Shown here in pieces: positions 8,505 through 17,342 of a stretch of DNA of 64,000 nt. The position numbers and the translations under genes are program-made. The stretch lies in the NCBI RefSeq assembly GCF_000720485.1, contig NZ_JOAX01000028.1, positions 98,123 through 162,122 on the forward strand. The letters are read 5' to 3'. Position 1 is the stretch's first letter; each line of letters opens with the position of its first letter. Source of the stretch: Streptomyces ochraceiscleroticus (lineage in GTDB: Bacteria; Actinomycetota; Actinomycetes; Streptomycetales; Streptomycetaceae). The notes under the pieces are model-generated. The model made no database searches, had not been told where the DNA came from, and worked only from the letters and a program-made list of their open reading frames with translations.

Positions 8505-8599
8505 GTGCAGAACCCTGTCCTGTCAGTGCAGACCTCTGCACTATCCCGTCGTGGCCGTCGCCGGCATCGACGACTCAGCGGCGGTGCAGTGTTCTGCAC
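8505..8599. promoter_or_regulatory. Operator array for the adjacent XRE repressor
   Basis: Two 16-bp palindromes, GTGCAGACCTCTGCAC at 8526-8541 and GTGCAGTGTTCTGCAC at 8584-8599, plus a degenerate copy GTGCAGAACCCTGTCC at 8505-8520. The first two share the arms GTGCAG and CTGCAC. The two leftward copies start 21 bp apart, two helical turns. They occupy the divergent control region between the XRE gene and the plus-strand gene at 8684. Binding by this XRE protein is inferred from position. Confidence 0.65.
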
Positions 8600-8683
8600 T
8601 ACGGTGCGGCCGACCTCCACCCCGCGCCTATTGCCGTGGAGGCGCATGACCGTGACCGCCCGGACAGGAGGACGCCGAGCCCG

Positions 8684-9715
8684 ATGAGGCTCTCCACCCC
8701 GCACGCCGCGACACCCCGCGCCTGGACCGTGGAATTGCAACCACGACCCGGCGGTCCCGCACTGGCCTGCCCTCAGTGCACTCCGCTCCCCCATCCCGTG
8801 CCGGCTGGCGCAGCGCGCGCTGTGGCGCTGGCCCACCTGGCCCGGCACGCCCGCGCAAGCGTCCTGCCGGCATACCTGCGGACCTGCCAGTGCCATGCTC
8901 GCGGCTGCCGCTGGCATGCCCGCCACCGCGGCTGCGCCGGCGCCGTCCTGCTCGTGCTCACCCGTGACCACGGCGGCCGCCGGTGGCGGCTGGCCGACGT
9001 CTGCGCTGCCTGCGCGGCCGCCACCGAGCGGGCAGCCGTCGTCCCCGACACGCTGCCCGCCGCCTCTTCCCTACCGCTCGCCAAGAGTCCTGTTCACTCC
9101 GGCCCTTCTCGACGGCAGGAGCAGGCACACGTACGGGTGCGCGAGATGCTCACCTACCTTGGTGCCGCCCTCCCCCGCTTCTGCTCTCCCACCGCCCGGC
9201 TCCTGGCCGTGCAGTGCGCCCTGCGTGCCAACCACCGTGGCCAGGTGCACCTCCCCGGCGGCCTGCTGCGCGGCATGCGCCTGGCCGGCCACGCGGTTCC
9301 CTGGCAAGAGCTCACCCACGCCGACTGGCTGTCCTGCCCCTCCCCCGCCTCCCGCACAGCCCTCGGTGGCGTTACGGCGCAGCTGCTGGACGCCGCCGTC
9401 CTGGCCCAGGTCCACGGCCGTGCGGCACGGGCGCGTGCCGCGCACTGGGCCCTGTACTCCGCCCACCTGTCCCCCGCGCACGACGCACCGCCCGCCCTGC
9501 GGCTGGCCGCGCTGGCACTCGCCTCCCACACCACAGCAGGCTCCGGCAGCGCCGAGCCGGCACACCTCACGCGCATGTGCGGCCTCTCCAGCAGTCACCT
9601 GGACGATCTCCTCGACCGTCTCCTGCGTCTCCGTCTGCTGAAAACCTGGGGCTACGACGTCGACAGTGACGAGCTGTGCTGGCAGCTCCCTGCTGCAGCA
9701 ACGCATTTCGCGTAA
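8684..9715 (+). CDS. Unrecognised protein with Cys/His clusters and C-terminal wHTH
   Basis: A 343-residue protein. The ATG at 8684 follows AGGAGG at 8666-8671; longer in-frame starts would run back through the operators and the XRE gene. The N-terminus has ACPQC followed by a second dense cluster (RTCQCHARGCRWHARHRGC, then VCAAC), suggesting one or two zinc-binding modules in residues 25-120. The C-terminal 60 residues look like a winged helix (LTRMCGLSSSHLDDLLDRLL then LRLLKTWGY). I do not recognise the family. It is divergent from the XRE repressor and probably controlled by it. Its setting beside the UvrD/DUF6083 pair suggests a DNA-related plasmid function, but nothing proves that. Confidence 0.6.
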   Translation: MRLSTPHAATPRAWTVELQPRPGGPALACPQCTPLPHPVPAGAARAVALAHLARHARASVLPAYLRTCQCHARGCRWHARHRGCAGAVLLVLTRDHGGRRWRLADVCAACAAATERAAVVPDTLPAASSLPLAKSPVHSGPSRRQEQAHVRVREMLTYLGAALPRFCSPTARLLAVQCALRANHRGQVHLPGGLLRGMRLAGHAVPWQELTHADWLSCPSPASRTALGGVTAQLLDAAVLAQVHGRAARARAAHWALYSAHLSPAHDAPPALRLAALALASHTTAGSGSAEPAHLTRMCGLSSSHLDDLLDRLLRLRLLKTWGYDVDSDELCWQLPAAATHFA

Positions 9716-10164
9716 CCGGCCCCCTCTGGGGCGGTGCCGGGTCCCGATCTCCGGCCGGGATACCGCACGACCTGGCGGTCCTCCTCATCAATGCCCGCGA
9801 GCGGGACGGAGCTCTGCGGCAGCACAGGGCGGCGTCTCCGTTTCCATTCCCGCGCATCCCGATACCGCCTCCTCTCTCGCCGCCGGGCGCAGCCCGGCAG
9901 CCCTACTGCCCCAAGGGCGTTCGACAGGGCACTTGCGACTCCAGGGGGCAAGGCGGTGCCCTGGCGTCGCCCGGCTGCTTGGCGCAAGGGCTTTCACAGC
10001 CGTCACTCCGCAGCAGATCATGGGAAATCGGCCGACTATTGGCCAACATTCCTCAGACATCTGGTCACACGGTTGATCTTGTCTCGACGATACGCATGGT
10101 GACGTCTTAGCTGAATGGTGTCTGAGCGACTAGCGCTACGACAGTGACCAAAACGGGGATTTTC
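9716..10164. other. Intergenic region before secreted nuclease
   Basis: About 450 bases. The right part (about 10020-10120) is less GC-rich than its surroundings and probably carries the promoter of the nuclease gene. No convincing gene or RNA seen. Confidence 0.5.
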
Positions 10165-11586
10165 ATGGGCAGAGACAGTGCCGCCGGACTGAGCCGGCTG
10201 GCGAGAAGAAGCGTCGTCTTGTGCGCCATGGCAGCTTTGCTGTCCTCGGCCGTCCCGGCCATGGCGCAGGCAGGCGCCACCAGCAACACCCCGGCGGGCA
10301 TCCAGGTTGAATCGCGCGTGCTCCCCGTGGGGACGAAGGTGCCCTCCCTGGCGCAACTGCAGAAAGGTTCCGTCCGGCAGGAGTTCGCACAGCAGCCCGG
10401 CCTTGCGCCCAGCGTCGAGGGGCAATTGCCGGCAGAGACGGTGGGCCCGGTACGGGCGCACGGACCCGTCGCCACGGAGCGGTCGGCAGTCGCTGTTCCA
10501 GGTGATCTTCAGGCCAAGGCGGTGACGTATCCGGAGCCGGCCCGGACGATGACGGCGGCGGAGTGCCAAAAGGGGCTGGGCACGGACAAGAAGTTCTACA
10601 TCAAGTCCAGGTTCGCCGTGTGCTCCGGAGCGCTCTTCCACCAGATCTGGACGAAGAACGGGCGACCGGTGGGCGAGAGCCAATTCGTCGTGCTGGTGGT
10701 CGGCACGACCGCGCTGGACAGCCGGGAGGTGCGCTTCACCCACTACTTCACCTCCATGGCAAAGACGGGCAGCACCAAGACCAGTGCGCTGATGATCTCT
10801 CCGAAAGTGACCGTCCCGCTGATGTACCCCAAGAAGGCGAAGCACACCTTCAGCGGCAGCGTGCCGGGGATGCGCAGCTGGGACGCGGTCAAGGCGAACA
10901 GCTCATTCCAGCAGACCATGACCGTCGCGCCGGGCCAGGGCGCCAAGGGCTCCACGGACCTGGTGGAATCGGTGTACCAGCCGTCCATCTCGTTGAAGTT
11001 CCCGACCGGCGTCAAAGGCGACACCAGCGGGGACCTGTTCCTGCTTCCCCCGCGGTGGGATGCCGCCAAGTACCTGCGGAACTCGACCGGTGGCGGCAAG
11101 CCTGACAAACGGGGTGCCGCCGCGTTCGCGGTGGTGGCGACGCTGCACTACAGCGCTAAAGCGGGCGCGGCCGAGCGGGCGGTGGCCCAGCACATCCAGA
11201 CGGCGTTCACTCATCCCGAGAAGACCGAGCCCTACATGTCGGCCAAGGACGTGCCCGGCCGAGTCCCGGCCAAGCCGCTGAACCGTCTGTATGAGGACAC
11301 CAATCGCGCGGATACCAACCGTAGGCGGGCTGTCGCGCAATGCAAGCGGTTCTACGGCGACTACGCCAAAGCGGGGAAGGAATGCGATGAGTATCCCTTT
11401 GCCTCGACCTACCAAGGTGCCGCGCAATCCGAGTACGACCCGGAGGCGAAGAAGTTCAACTTTTCGGTGAAAGCCATCCCGAAGGCCGACAACAAGGCCG
11501 GCGGTGACCTGCTCAAGGGCTTCTACGGCAAGAACCGGATGCTCGACGGCACCGAGGATGGCTTCATCGTCGCCATCAGTTCGTGA
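10165..11586 (+). CDS. Secreted NucA/NucB-type deoxyribonuclease
   Basis: A 473-residue exported protein. I choose the ATG at 10165 (GGGGA 5 nt upstream) over the GTG at 10144. Residues 1-36 form a Sec signal with Arg residues, a hydrophobic core LCAMAALLSSAV and cleavage near AMAQA. After a long N-terminal region of unknown fold, the last 110 residues hold the NucA/NucB core: an RRAVAQCKR segment, then ECDEYPFASTYQGAA near residues 405-420. That acidic DEYPFAS motif is the hallmark of Bacillus NucA/NucB, which nick DNA at the cell surface. The protein is much longer than Bacillus NucB (about 110 mature residues). It converges on a ComJ-like gene, a possible inhibitor. Confidence 0.8.
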   Translation: MGRDSAAGLSRLARRSVVLCAMAALLSSAVPAMAQAGATSNTPAGIQVESRVLPVGTKVPSLAQLQKGSVRQEFAQQPGLAPSVEGQLPAETVGPVRAHGPVATERSAVAVPGDLQAKAVTYPEPARTMTAAECQKGLGTDKKFYIKSRFAVCSGALFHQIWTKNGRPVGESQFVVLVVGTTALDSREVRFTHYFTSMAKTGSTKTSALMISPKVTVPLMYPKKAKHTFSGSVPGMRSWDAVKANSSFQQTMTVAPGQGAKGSTDLVESVYQPSISLKFPTGVKGDTSGDLFLLPPRWDAAKYLRNSTGGGKPDKRGAAAFAVVATLHYSAKAGAAERAVAQHIQTAFTHPEKTEPYMSAKDVPGRVPAKPLNRLYEDTNRADTNRRRAVAQCKRFYGDYAKAGKECDEYPFASTYQGAAQSEYDPEAKKFNFSVKAIPKADNKAGGDLLKGFYGKNRMLDGTEDGFIVAISS

Positions 11587-11589
11587 CCG

Positions 11590-11621
11590 GACGGGCCGGC
11601 CGATGCGGCGGCCGGCCCGTC
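11590..11621. terminator. Perfect bidirectional terminator hairpin
   Basis: A perfect 13-bp inverted repeat, GACGGGCCGGCCG and CGGCCGGCCCGTC, around a 6-nt loop. It begins 4 bases after the nuclease stop and ends 10 bases before the stop of the convergent gene, so it can terminate both transcripts. Confidence 0.85.
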
Positions 11622-11630
11622 GAGCGCGCT

Positions 11631-12095
11631 TTAGGCCGCGGCGGGCCAGAGCTGAAGGAGATAGGTCTCCACGCCGTCCGCCACGCCGTCCTCCTCGCAG
11701 ACGCGTGCCACCTCCGCCCGTCCGGCGCAGTAGGCCCGGACCTTCCACGTACCCGGCGCGAGCAGGGACAGTTCATGGTCCCGGCCGTCGGACCACACCG
11801 CTACCGCTCCCGAGCCGGAAACGAGCTCCGCCTCGCCCCGCTCCTCCCAGACCGTGCGGGCATCGGGCACCGGTTCGGCGTCCCAGTGCTCGACGCTCAC
11901 GGCAGCGGTGTGGGTATGGCCCGCGCTGTAGAAGTCGAGCCGCCCAGCAAACGGCGTCAAAAACCCGCCCTCTGCGGCCTCATCGGGAAACGGCACCGGC
12001 ACCAAAGCCTCGTCGGACTCCTGAATGCACCACCCGTGATAGGTGATGCGCACCTTCAGCTCATCGACCCGCTGCAGCCCGGCCAAACCCCTCAC
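11631..12095 (-). CDS. ComJ/Nin-like nuclease inhibitor (tentative)
   Basis: About 154 residues from the GTG at 12095; another GTG at 12053 and longer frames back to 12224 are possible, and no ribosome site is decisive. The body reads as a small beta-rich protein: LKVRITYHGWCIQ, then AAEGGFLTPFAGRLDFYSAG, and later LLAPGTWKVRAYC and VETYLLQLWP. This pattern of an N-terminal strand ending in YHxW/F, a GG-F segment and a late strand before the C-terminus resembles Bacillus ComJ (Nin), the protein that binds and inhibits the competence nuclease NucA. It lies tail-to-tail with a NucA/NucB-type nuclease, which strengthens the idea. The match is from memory of the family and is weak in identity; otherwise it is an unknown cytoplasmic protein. 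Confidence 0.5.
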   Translation of the reverse strand: MRGLAGLQRVDELKVRITYHGWCIQESDEALVPVPFPDEAAEGGFLTPFAGRLDFYSAGHTHTAAVSVEHWDAEPVPDARTVWEERGEAELVSGSGAVAVWSDGRDHELSLLAPGTWKVRAYCAGRAEVARVCEEDGVADGVETYLLQLWPAAA

Positions 12096-12940
12096 CTCTC
12101 CACCCGCCCCCGCATCAGAGAGCCTGGCACGGCCCTGCGGCCGGGCAGGACCCAGCAACGGCCACCTCGGAGAAGTCGCCTTCACCCGCAGTCTACGGAC
12201 ACCTATGCACGCTATGAGAGACATCAGCCCTATCCCGGGAGACGGGCACTGTCAGGCGATTACCGGGCCGCCACGGTCGTTGATAGCCGACGGCAACGTG
12301 CGAACGCGATCGTGCAGACCCCCGGCCCGCTCGCCGGGGTAGAGGCCAGAGCGGCATCCAGACGAGCGCACCGGAACCATGCCGAACTGAGCGCGGGGCC
12401 GGGAAATGGAGTGATGCCCTCGGCGACCGCTGCCCATGCGGAAGCGGTTCGCTCTGTCAGACGTCGTGAGGCTCTCGCTCCTGCCCATAAACCTGGCGGT
12501 GGAACTGCGGGAACTGCATGGCTTTTGGATCGAGCAGGTCAATGAGTCCGACCCAGCTGCTGTAGCAATGTTTCGCTTCAGGTCAGAAGGGACGGGCTTC
12601 CCGCGCCATCGGCGCGCCCCCTGACCACTCGACTGTCCCCTCATGTGTCCCTCACCCCGGGCACCGTGACGGCGTTTTGGCGGTGGCATTATCGACGACG
12701 ATGCCTACCAAGCCGCCTTCCACGCCGGCTACGACATCGCCTACGCCCTCAGCCACTCACTCCGGCTCACCCACGCAATCCTCCCCGTCCACCTACCGAT
12801 CCGTCGCGGTCCGCAAACGTCACCAACGCTCATTTCCCCCATGCCGGTGACGCCGAGTGGGCGGAACCGAGAGGCTGCCGAAGACGGGTCCTGCGGTGTG
12901 CCCTGCAGGGCACCGAAAGGACGACGAAAGACGGACGATC
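12096..12940. other. Gene-poor region with a regulator relic
   Basis: About 845 bases without a convincing intact gene. Its only recognisable content is the short C-terminal relic of a STAND regulator at 12691-12756. The remainder may be decayed sequence, and must include the promoter of the STAND gene starting near 12941. Confidence 0.5.
12691..12756 (+). pseudogene. Relic of a STAND regulator C-terminus
   Basis: In frame from 12691 the DNA encodes IDDDAYQAAFHAGYDIAYAL. This is nearly the C-terminal signature of the two STAND proteins in this window, DDAYQAAFHAGYHTEPDTGI at the end of the 58630-60801 gene and RAYKAAFHTGYETDLDTGIA at the end of the 12941-15193 gene. No upstream body is present, so it is the tail of a lost third copy, directly upstream of an intact copy. 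Confidence 0.65.
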
Positions 12941-15193
12941 GTGACCGGTGACGAACGGCGGGCGAGGAACACACCCGGCGACCCGCCGGAGCACCAGCCC
13001 GCAAATCTCCCCGGAAGCCTCCCCGTATTCAGGACGCGTCTGGTCGGGCGCCAGGCGGAACTGGCGGAGATCCAACGTCTGTACGAGGGCGACGTGGGGG
13101 CACGGTTGGTGACCCTTACCGGGGTCGGCGGGGTCGGCAAGACCCGGCTGGCGCAGGCGGCCGCGGCCGGGCTGCGGCCATACTTTCGCGACGGGGCCTG
13201 GTGGGTGGAGTTGTCGCCCCTTCAGGAAGGCATGCTGCTGCCGCATGCGATCGGCCAGGCGCTGTCCGTGGCCAACGAGATCACCCGCCCGATGATCGAG
13301 GTAGTGGGCGATTACCTGGCCGGCCGGGAGCTGCTGCTCGTCCTGGACACCTGCGAGCACCTCGTCGACGCCTGCGCGGTGGCCGCCCAGACCCTATTGG
13401 CGGCTGCCCCCGGGCTGCGGATACTCGTCACCAGCCGCCGTCCGCTGGGCATGGCGGACGAACAGCTGGTGGTGATCGACCCGCTGCCGGTGCCGGCCAT
13501 CGACGACTGCGCGACGGCCGGGGCGGACGCAGTGGTGCTGCTGGCCGAGCGGGCCGCCCAGGCCGTACCGGGCTTTGAGATCACCGGCGCCAACAGGGCC
13601 GACGTACTGAGGCTGTGCCGACGCCTCGAGGGACTGCCGCTCGCGCTGGAGCTGGCCGCGGCCCGACTGCACGAGCTGTCCGTAAGGGAGTTGACCGAGA
13701 AGCTGGACGACCGGTTCGCCGTACTCGGCGCCCCCGAGGACGCCACAGCCGACGCCGAACCTCCCCCCATTACGCGGTTGCTCTCTCCCGCTGGGCTGCG
13801 GCCGAGCGTGGGGATCCCCCTGAGCAGCGAGGCACCCACACCCCCATGGCACCAGGCGCTGCGTACCGCCATCGGCTGGAGCCACGAACTGTGCACCCCG
13901 GCCGAGCGGCTGTTGTGGGCCCGGCTGTCCGTCTTCGCCGGCAGCTTCGACTCCGGGGCGGCCGGCCGGGTCTGCGCCGGTGTGCACCTTCCGTACGAGG
14001 ACATCCCCGGCCTGCTGAGCGCTCTGGCGGAAAAATCGATCCTGACCTGGGTGCCGACCGCGGGCAAAGACCGCTACCGCATGCTCGACACCATCCGCGA
14101 GTACGGTGCGGCCTGGCTGCGCCGGCTGGGCGAGGAGGACCGGCTGCGCCGGCGCCACCAGTACTTCTACCTGGCACTGGCCCGCCGAGGCGACGCCCTC
14201 TGGATCGGGCCGGACCAGTACGCCTGGTATGACCGGGCGAACAGTGAGCACGCCAACTTCCGTACCGCGCTGGAATACACCCTGGCCCAGCAGGACGGGC
14301 TCACCGCGCTGGACCTGGCCGGGGCGCTGTGGTTCTTCTGGTACCCCTGCGGACACCTCAAGGAAGGACAGCACTACCTGGAACGGGCCCTTGCCCTCGG
14401 CACCGATCCCAGCCCCGCCCGCGACAAGGCCCTCTGGGTCTGCAGCATGGTCCTCTTGTGCCAGGGCGACGCCGCGACCGGTGCGGCCTGGGCCGGCCAG
14501 TGCGTCGCCGAGGCCGAACGGCTCGGTGACAACGGCGCGGCCACCACCGCCCGGGCGTGCTTGCTGGTTGCGGCGACCATGCTCGGCGACCGGCCGCGGG
14601 TGTTCTCCCTGTCGGGACATCTGCTCGCCCTCACCTCACCACAGGACGGTGAGCTCCTCGGGCCGCTCCCCCTCGCCAGGCTGCTGGCCCGGGTACTGGC
14701 AGGCATTGCGCTCACCGTCGATGGCCGTCCCCAGGAGGCCATCGCCATGCTGGAGGAAATGCGCACCGAGTGCGGACGGCACGGCGAGCAATGGATGCGT
14801 GCCTACGGCGACGTCATGCGCGCACACGCCGAACTGGCCTGCCACCGGCCCGAGGCCGCGCTGCACTACGCACGGGCGGCCCTGGAGGTCAAGCGACGGC
14901 TGCACGACAGCCTGGGCTGCGCCCTGGCCCTGGACGTACTCGCGGTGGCCACCGGCGCCCACCGGCAGAGCGAGCGTGCCGCCTGGCTGCTCGGGCTGGC
15001 CCAGCACCTCTGGCACACCATCGGCCTGCCCCAGGCCGGCATCCCGGAATTCGTCACCGCCCGCCGATCCTGCGAGCACCAGGCCCACAACGCCCTCGGC
15101 GACCGCGCCTACAAGGCCGCCTTCCACACCGGTTACGAAACCGACCTCGACACCGGCATCGCATACGCGCTCCATCCCCCACAACCTCTGTAA
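12941..15193 (+). CDS. AfsR/LuxR-like STAND ATPase with TPR region, no output HTH
   Basis: A 750-residue protein from the GTG at 12941; a longer frame opens at 12857, and the start is uncertain. NB-ARC type ATPase core: LVGRQAEL, Walker A GVGGVGKTRLA (about 61-71), Walker B LLLVLDTCEHL, sensor LVTSRRPL, then the winged-helix and ARC parts (GLPLALELAAARL; YRMLDTIREYG). The C-terminal half is helical, TPR-like. The end (YKAAFHTGYE...IAYAL) is the point where the relatives continue into a LuxR HTH, but here the frame stops. So it can bind ATP and probably partner proteins, but has neither a SARP nor a LuxR DNA-binding domain. It is about 65-70 percent alike, by eye, to the gene at 58630-60801. 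Confidence 0.8.
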   Translation: MTGDERRARNTPGDPPEHQPANLPGSLPVFRTRLVGRQAELAEIQRLYEGDVGARLVTLTGVGGVGKTRLAQAAAAGLRPYFRDGAWWVELSPLQEGMLLPHAIGQALSVANEITRPMIEVVGDYLAGRELLLVLDTCEHLVDACAVAAQTLLAAAPGLRILVTSRRPLGMADEQLVVIDPLPVPAIDDCATAGADAVVLLAERAAQAVPGFEITGANRADVLRLCRRLEGLPLALELAAARLHELSVRELTEKLDDRFAVLGAPEDATADAEPPPITRLLSPAGLRPSVGIPLSSEAPTPPWHQALRTAIGWSHELCTPAERLLWARLSVFAGSFDSGAAGRVCAGVHLPYEDIPGLLSALAEKSILTWVPTAGKDRYRMLDTIREYGAAWLRRLGEEDRLRRRHQYFYLALARRGDALWIGPDQYAWYDRANSEHANFRTALEYTLAQQDGLTALDLAGALWFFWYPCGHLKEGQHYLERALALGTDPSPARDKALWVCSMVLLCQGDAATGAAWAGQCVAEAERLGDNGAATTARACLLVAATMLGDRPRVFSLSGHLLALTSPQDGELLGPLPLARLLARVLAGIALTVDGRPQEAIAMLEEMRTECGRHGEQWMRAYGDVMRAHAELACHRPEAALHYARAALEVKRRLHDSLGCALALDVLAVATGAHRQSERAAWLLGLAQHLWHTIGLPQAGIPEFVTARRSCEHQAHNALGDRAYKAAFHTGYETDLDTGIAYALHPPQPL

Positions 15194-15811
15194 GTACCGG
15201 CTGCGAAGACTGTCGTGGGGTACAGCCAGCCGCCCTGCCACCTGCACCGTCTGCGGAGCAGGCGCGGGAGAAGCGACCGGCTGAGAGTCTCGCAGCAGCG
15301 TCGCCATGCACGGAATGGCCCGTCGGCATCGACCGCCGGCTGAACCTTCTGGTCCGCGCCGCCGCCGTAGCAGGCGAACCCATCAACCGCGCCGAGCTGT
15401 TGGCCGCCCTGGTCGCCGCCGCCGACACGGACTCCGATCACCTGGCCAACCTCCACCATTACCGTCGCCTGCCCGGCGATGTCTTGGGCCAAGACAGCGG
15501 CCCCGAGGCCTCCCCGCCGTCCGGGCTCCAGGTCCACGTCGCTCCATCACCTGACGAACGATCCGGCACGCAGCGGGACGCGAGTGAACTTCTGGGCGCC
15601 GCCTGCGTCGCGGAGAGAGCAGGTCAGCCATCGAGCACCGGCCCGTGGGTCGTTGACTTTACGGCTTGCCGGACGTGGACCCGATCGCTCATCGGTGCCG
15701 TCCGTTCAGTCCAAGGCACGGCCAGGCCGCGGGCTGGTCGGCTCCGATCCCAGCACAGCGCGCTTCGCTCAACCAGGCGACTCTTCCTCCACGCGCGTCT
15801 AGCTTCATCTC
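15194..15811. other. Decayed region after STAND gene
   Basis: About 620 bases. The part near 15330-15490 still reads as protein (see the separate entry). No other gene, RNA or repeat is supported. Confidence 0.5.
15327..15500 (+). pseudogene. Fragment of a small Streptomyces-type protein
   Basis: In one frame the DNA encodes IDRRLNLLVRAAAVAGEPIN, then RAELLAALVAAADTDSD and LANLHHYRRLPGDVL. This looks like the short helical proteins with an ELLAAL(V/I)xxA...YRR pattern that are common in Streptomyces. No in-frame ATG or GTG start lies close upstream, and the reading frame continues into unlikely sequence. I treat it as a remnant rather than a working gene. Confidence 0.35.
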
Positions 15812-16306
15812 ATGGGCGCACACCATGACCACCGGCACGACGGCAATCAGATCGCCACGGAACTGGAGACGCTGTTTAACGGCATGGGGCTGCCCGTCGC
15901 CGACACCGACGACCGCACCCAAGCCACCGGCATCCTGGTCTCCTCCACGGGCACCAAGGCAGCCTGCCTCGAATGGTTCGTCTCCACCACCGCCCGCAGC
16001 GCCGCAGCACGTGAACAAGTCGAGGGGCTGGCCGATGGGCGGGCAGGGCTCCTGCACCGCGCCGCGCGGGTCTACCTGCACCACGCCCTCACCGGCATCC
16101 TTCAAGAGCTGGGCTACTCGGTGGCCCAGACGACCACCGGCTTGCGCATCGAAGGGCTGCCCGGGGCCTCCGCAGGAGCGGAGACCGCCAGCAGCCTCGC
16201 CGAGGCGCTGCGCGAGCAGCTCGACAGCCTTGATGACCGTCGGGACCGCAAGCGACGCGACGAAGACGGTGACGACGGCCTGGCCGGTGTGCCCGCCCGT
16301 GTGTAG
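15812..16306 (+). CDS. Hypothetical protein, small acidic helical
   Basis: A 164-residue protein from the ATG at 15812; no strong ribosome site is seen. The N-terminus is His/Asp-rich (MGAHHDHRHDGNQ). Residues 10-125 show a regular mix of helices and strands with codon use normal for the genus, and the last 35 residues are charged and disordered (DDRRDRKRRDEDGDD). No motif or family recognised. It stands alone between decayed DNA and the frameshifted coiled-coil/wHTH gene. Confidence 0.55.
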   Translation: MGAHHDHRHDGNQIATELETLFNGMGLPVADTDDRTQATGILVSSTGTKAACLEWFVSTTARSAAAREQVEGLADGRAGLLHRAARVYLHHALTGILQELGYSVAQTTTGLRIEGLPGASAGAETASSLAEALREQLDSLDDRRDRKRRDEDGDDGLAGVPARV

Positions 16307-16673
16307 CGCCTGGCGCACTGTGTGCGTCGGTCCCGCGTACCTGCACAGGAGGCAGGTGCGTTCGGCCCTGACTGCGTGCGTCAGGGTCCCGCGGCGGTCT
16401 CCCGGGCCGGTGCGTGTGGCGGCCTAAGGTGTCTCGGCTTGCCTGCCCACCCGTGGTGCGCCGTCTTGGACCGCCGGAACCTTTCGGCACGCCGGTCTCT
16501 GCTTTGGCAGAGCGTGCTGGGGCGCCTTGGCCACCCGATTCGCGGCGAGGCGGCGAGAGGGCCGCGGCCGCGAGTGCGGTGTTGGCTTCGGGGCTGGACA
16601 CGCGTCGGGGCCATGCCGGGAGAGTGGTGTCTGCCATCCGTCCCAGACCACTGGGATCCGGGGAGAGGCCATT
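16307..16673. other. Intergenic region
   Basis: 367 bases between two plus-strand genes. It includes the ribosome site GGGGAGAGG just before the next ATG; nothing else recognisable. Confidence 0.5.
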
Positions 16674-17260
16674 ATGTCCGAAAGTTCGCAGGAGACCACT
16701 GGTCTGAAGGGCCGGTACGCCACCCGGCTGTCGGAGGACCTCGACCACAACGCCAAGGAGCAGCAACGCATCGAGGCTGAGATCGCCACCCTGCAGGAGC
16801 AACTGGCTGCGCTGCGGGAGGACCAGACACTGCTGATGGGCCTGCGGCAAGCTCTCGAAGGCAGCACGCCCGCAGCCGCGACGGCACCGGCAGACCAGGA
16901 GACGACACCGGGACCGGCCCCGGCTGTGCCCCGGGCGGCTGCGGGCAAAGCCGCGGCAGAACGGCGAGGGACGGCCGGGGGCGGCATGGCAGCCGCCACG
17001 CTGGGCGAGCTGGCCCGCAGTTACCTTCAGCAGCGGAAGCAACGTGTTCGGCCAGGGAGGTCACGGCAGCTCTCGCGCAGACGCACCCGGAGCGCCGGGC
17101 CAAGGTGGAGACGGTGCGCATGGCGTTGCAGAAGCTTGTGGAGAGGGGGGAGGTCCGGCGCGGCAAGGAGGGCCTATCGGTGTTCTACTCGCTGGCCGGT
17201 GACGATGACCGGGCGTCCGCCGCCACCCGCAGCAACGTTGGTTCCCCGGCCGCGGAGTGA
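16674..17260 (+). pseudogene. Coiled-coil plus winged-helix protein, frameshifted
   Basis: The ATG at 16674 follows GGGGAGAGG. The first frame gives an N-terminal coiled coil (LDHNAKEQQRIEAEIATLQE then QLAALREDQTLL), an Ala/Pro linker, and the beginning of a domain (AATLGELARSYLQQRK). Near 17040-17055 the sense moves to another frame, which reads REVTAALAQTHPERRAKVET, then VRMALQKLVERGEVRRGKEG and SVFYSLAGDDD, a typical winged-helix ending, and stops at the TGA at 17258-17260. Together they make a plausible 195-residue DNA-binding protein. No slippery sequence is visible at the junction and no start exists for the second part, so I infer one lost base (or a sequencing error) rather than programmed shifting. 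Confidence 0.65.
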
Positions 17261-17342
17261 GATCGGGCGGCGGCCGGGCGCGCGGGGTGCTCGTTGCCGA
17301 AAGGGGCGGTGGTGCGGTCGCGCCGGCCTGCCGCGGTGGCGT

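Noticed and set aside
17040..17055. Programmed frameshifting in the coiled-coil/wHTH gene
   Set aside because: No heptameric slippery sequence or strong downstream hairpin is visible at the junction.
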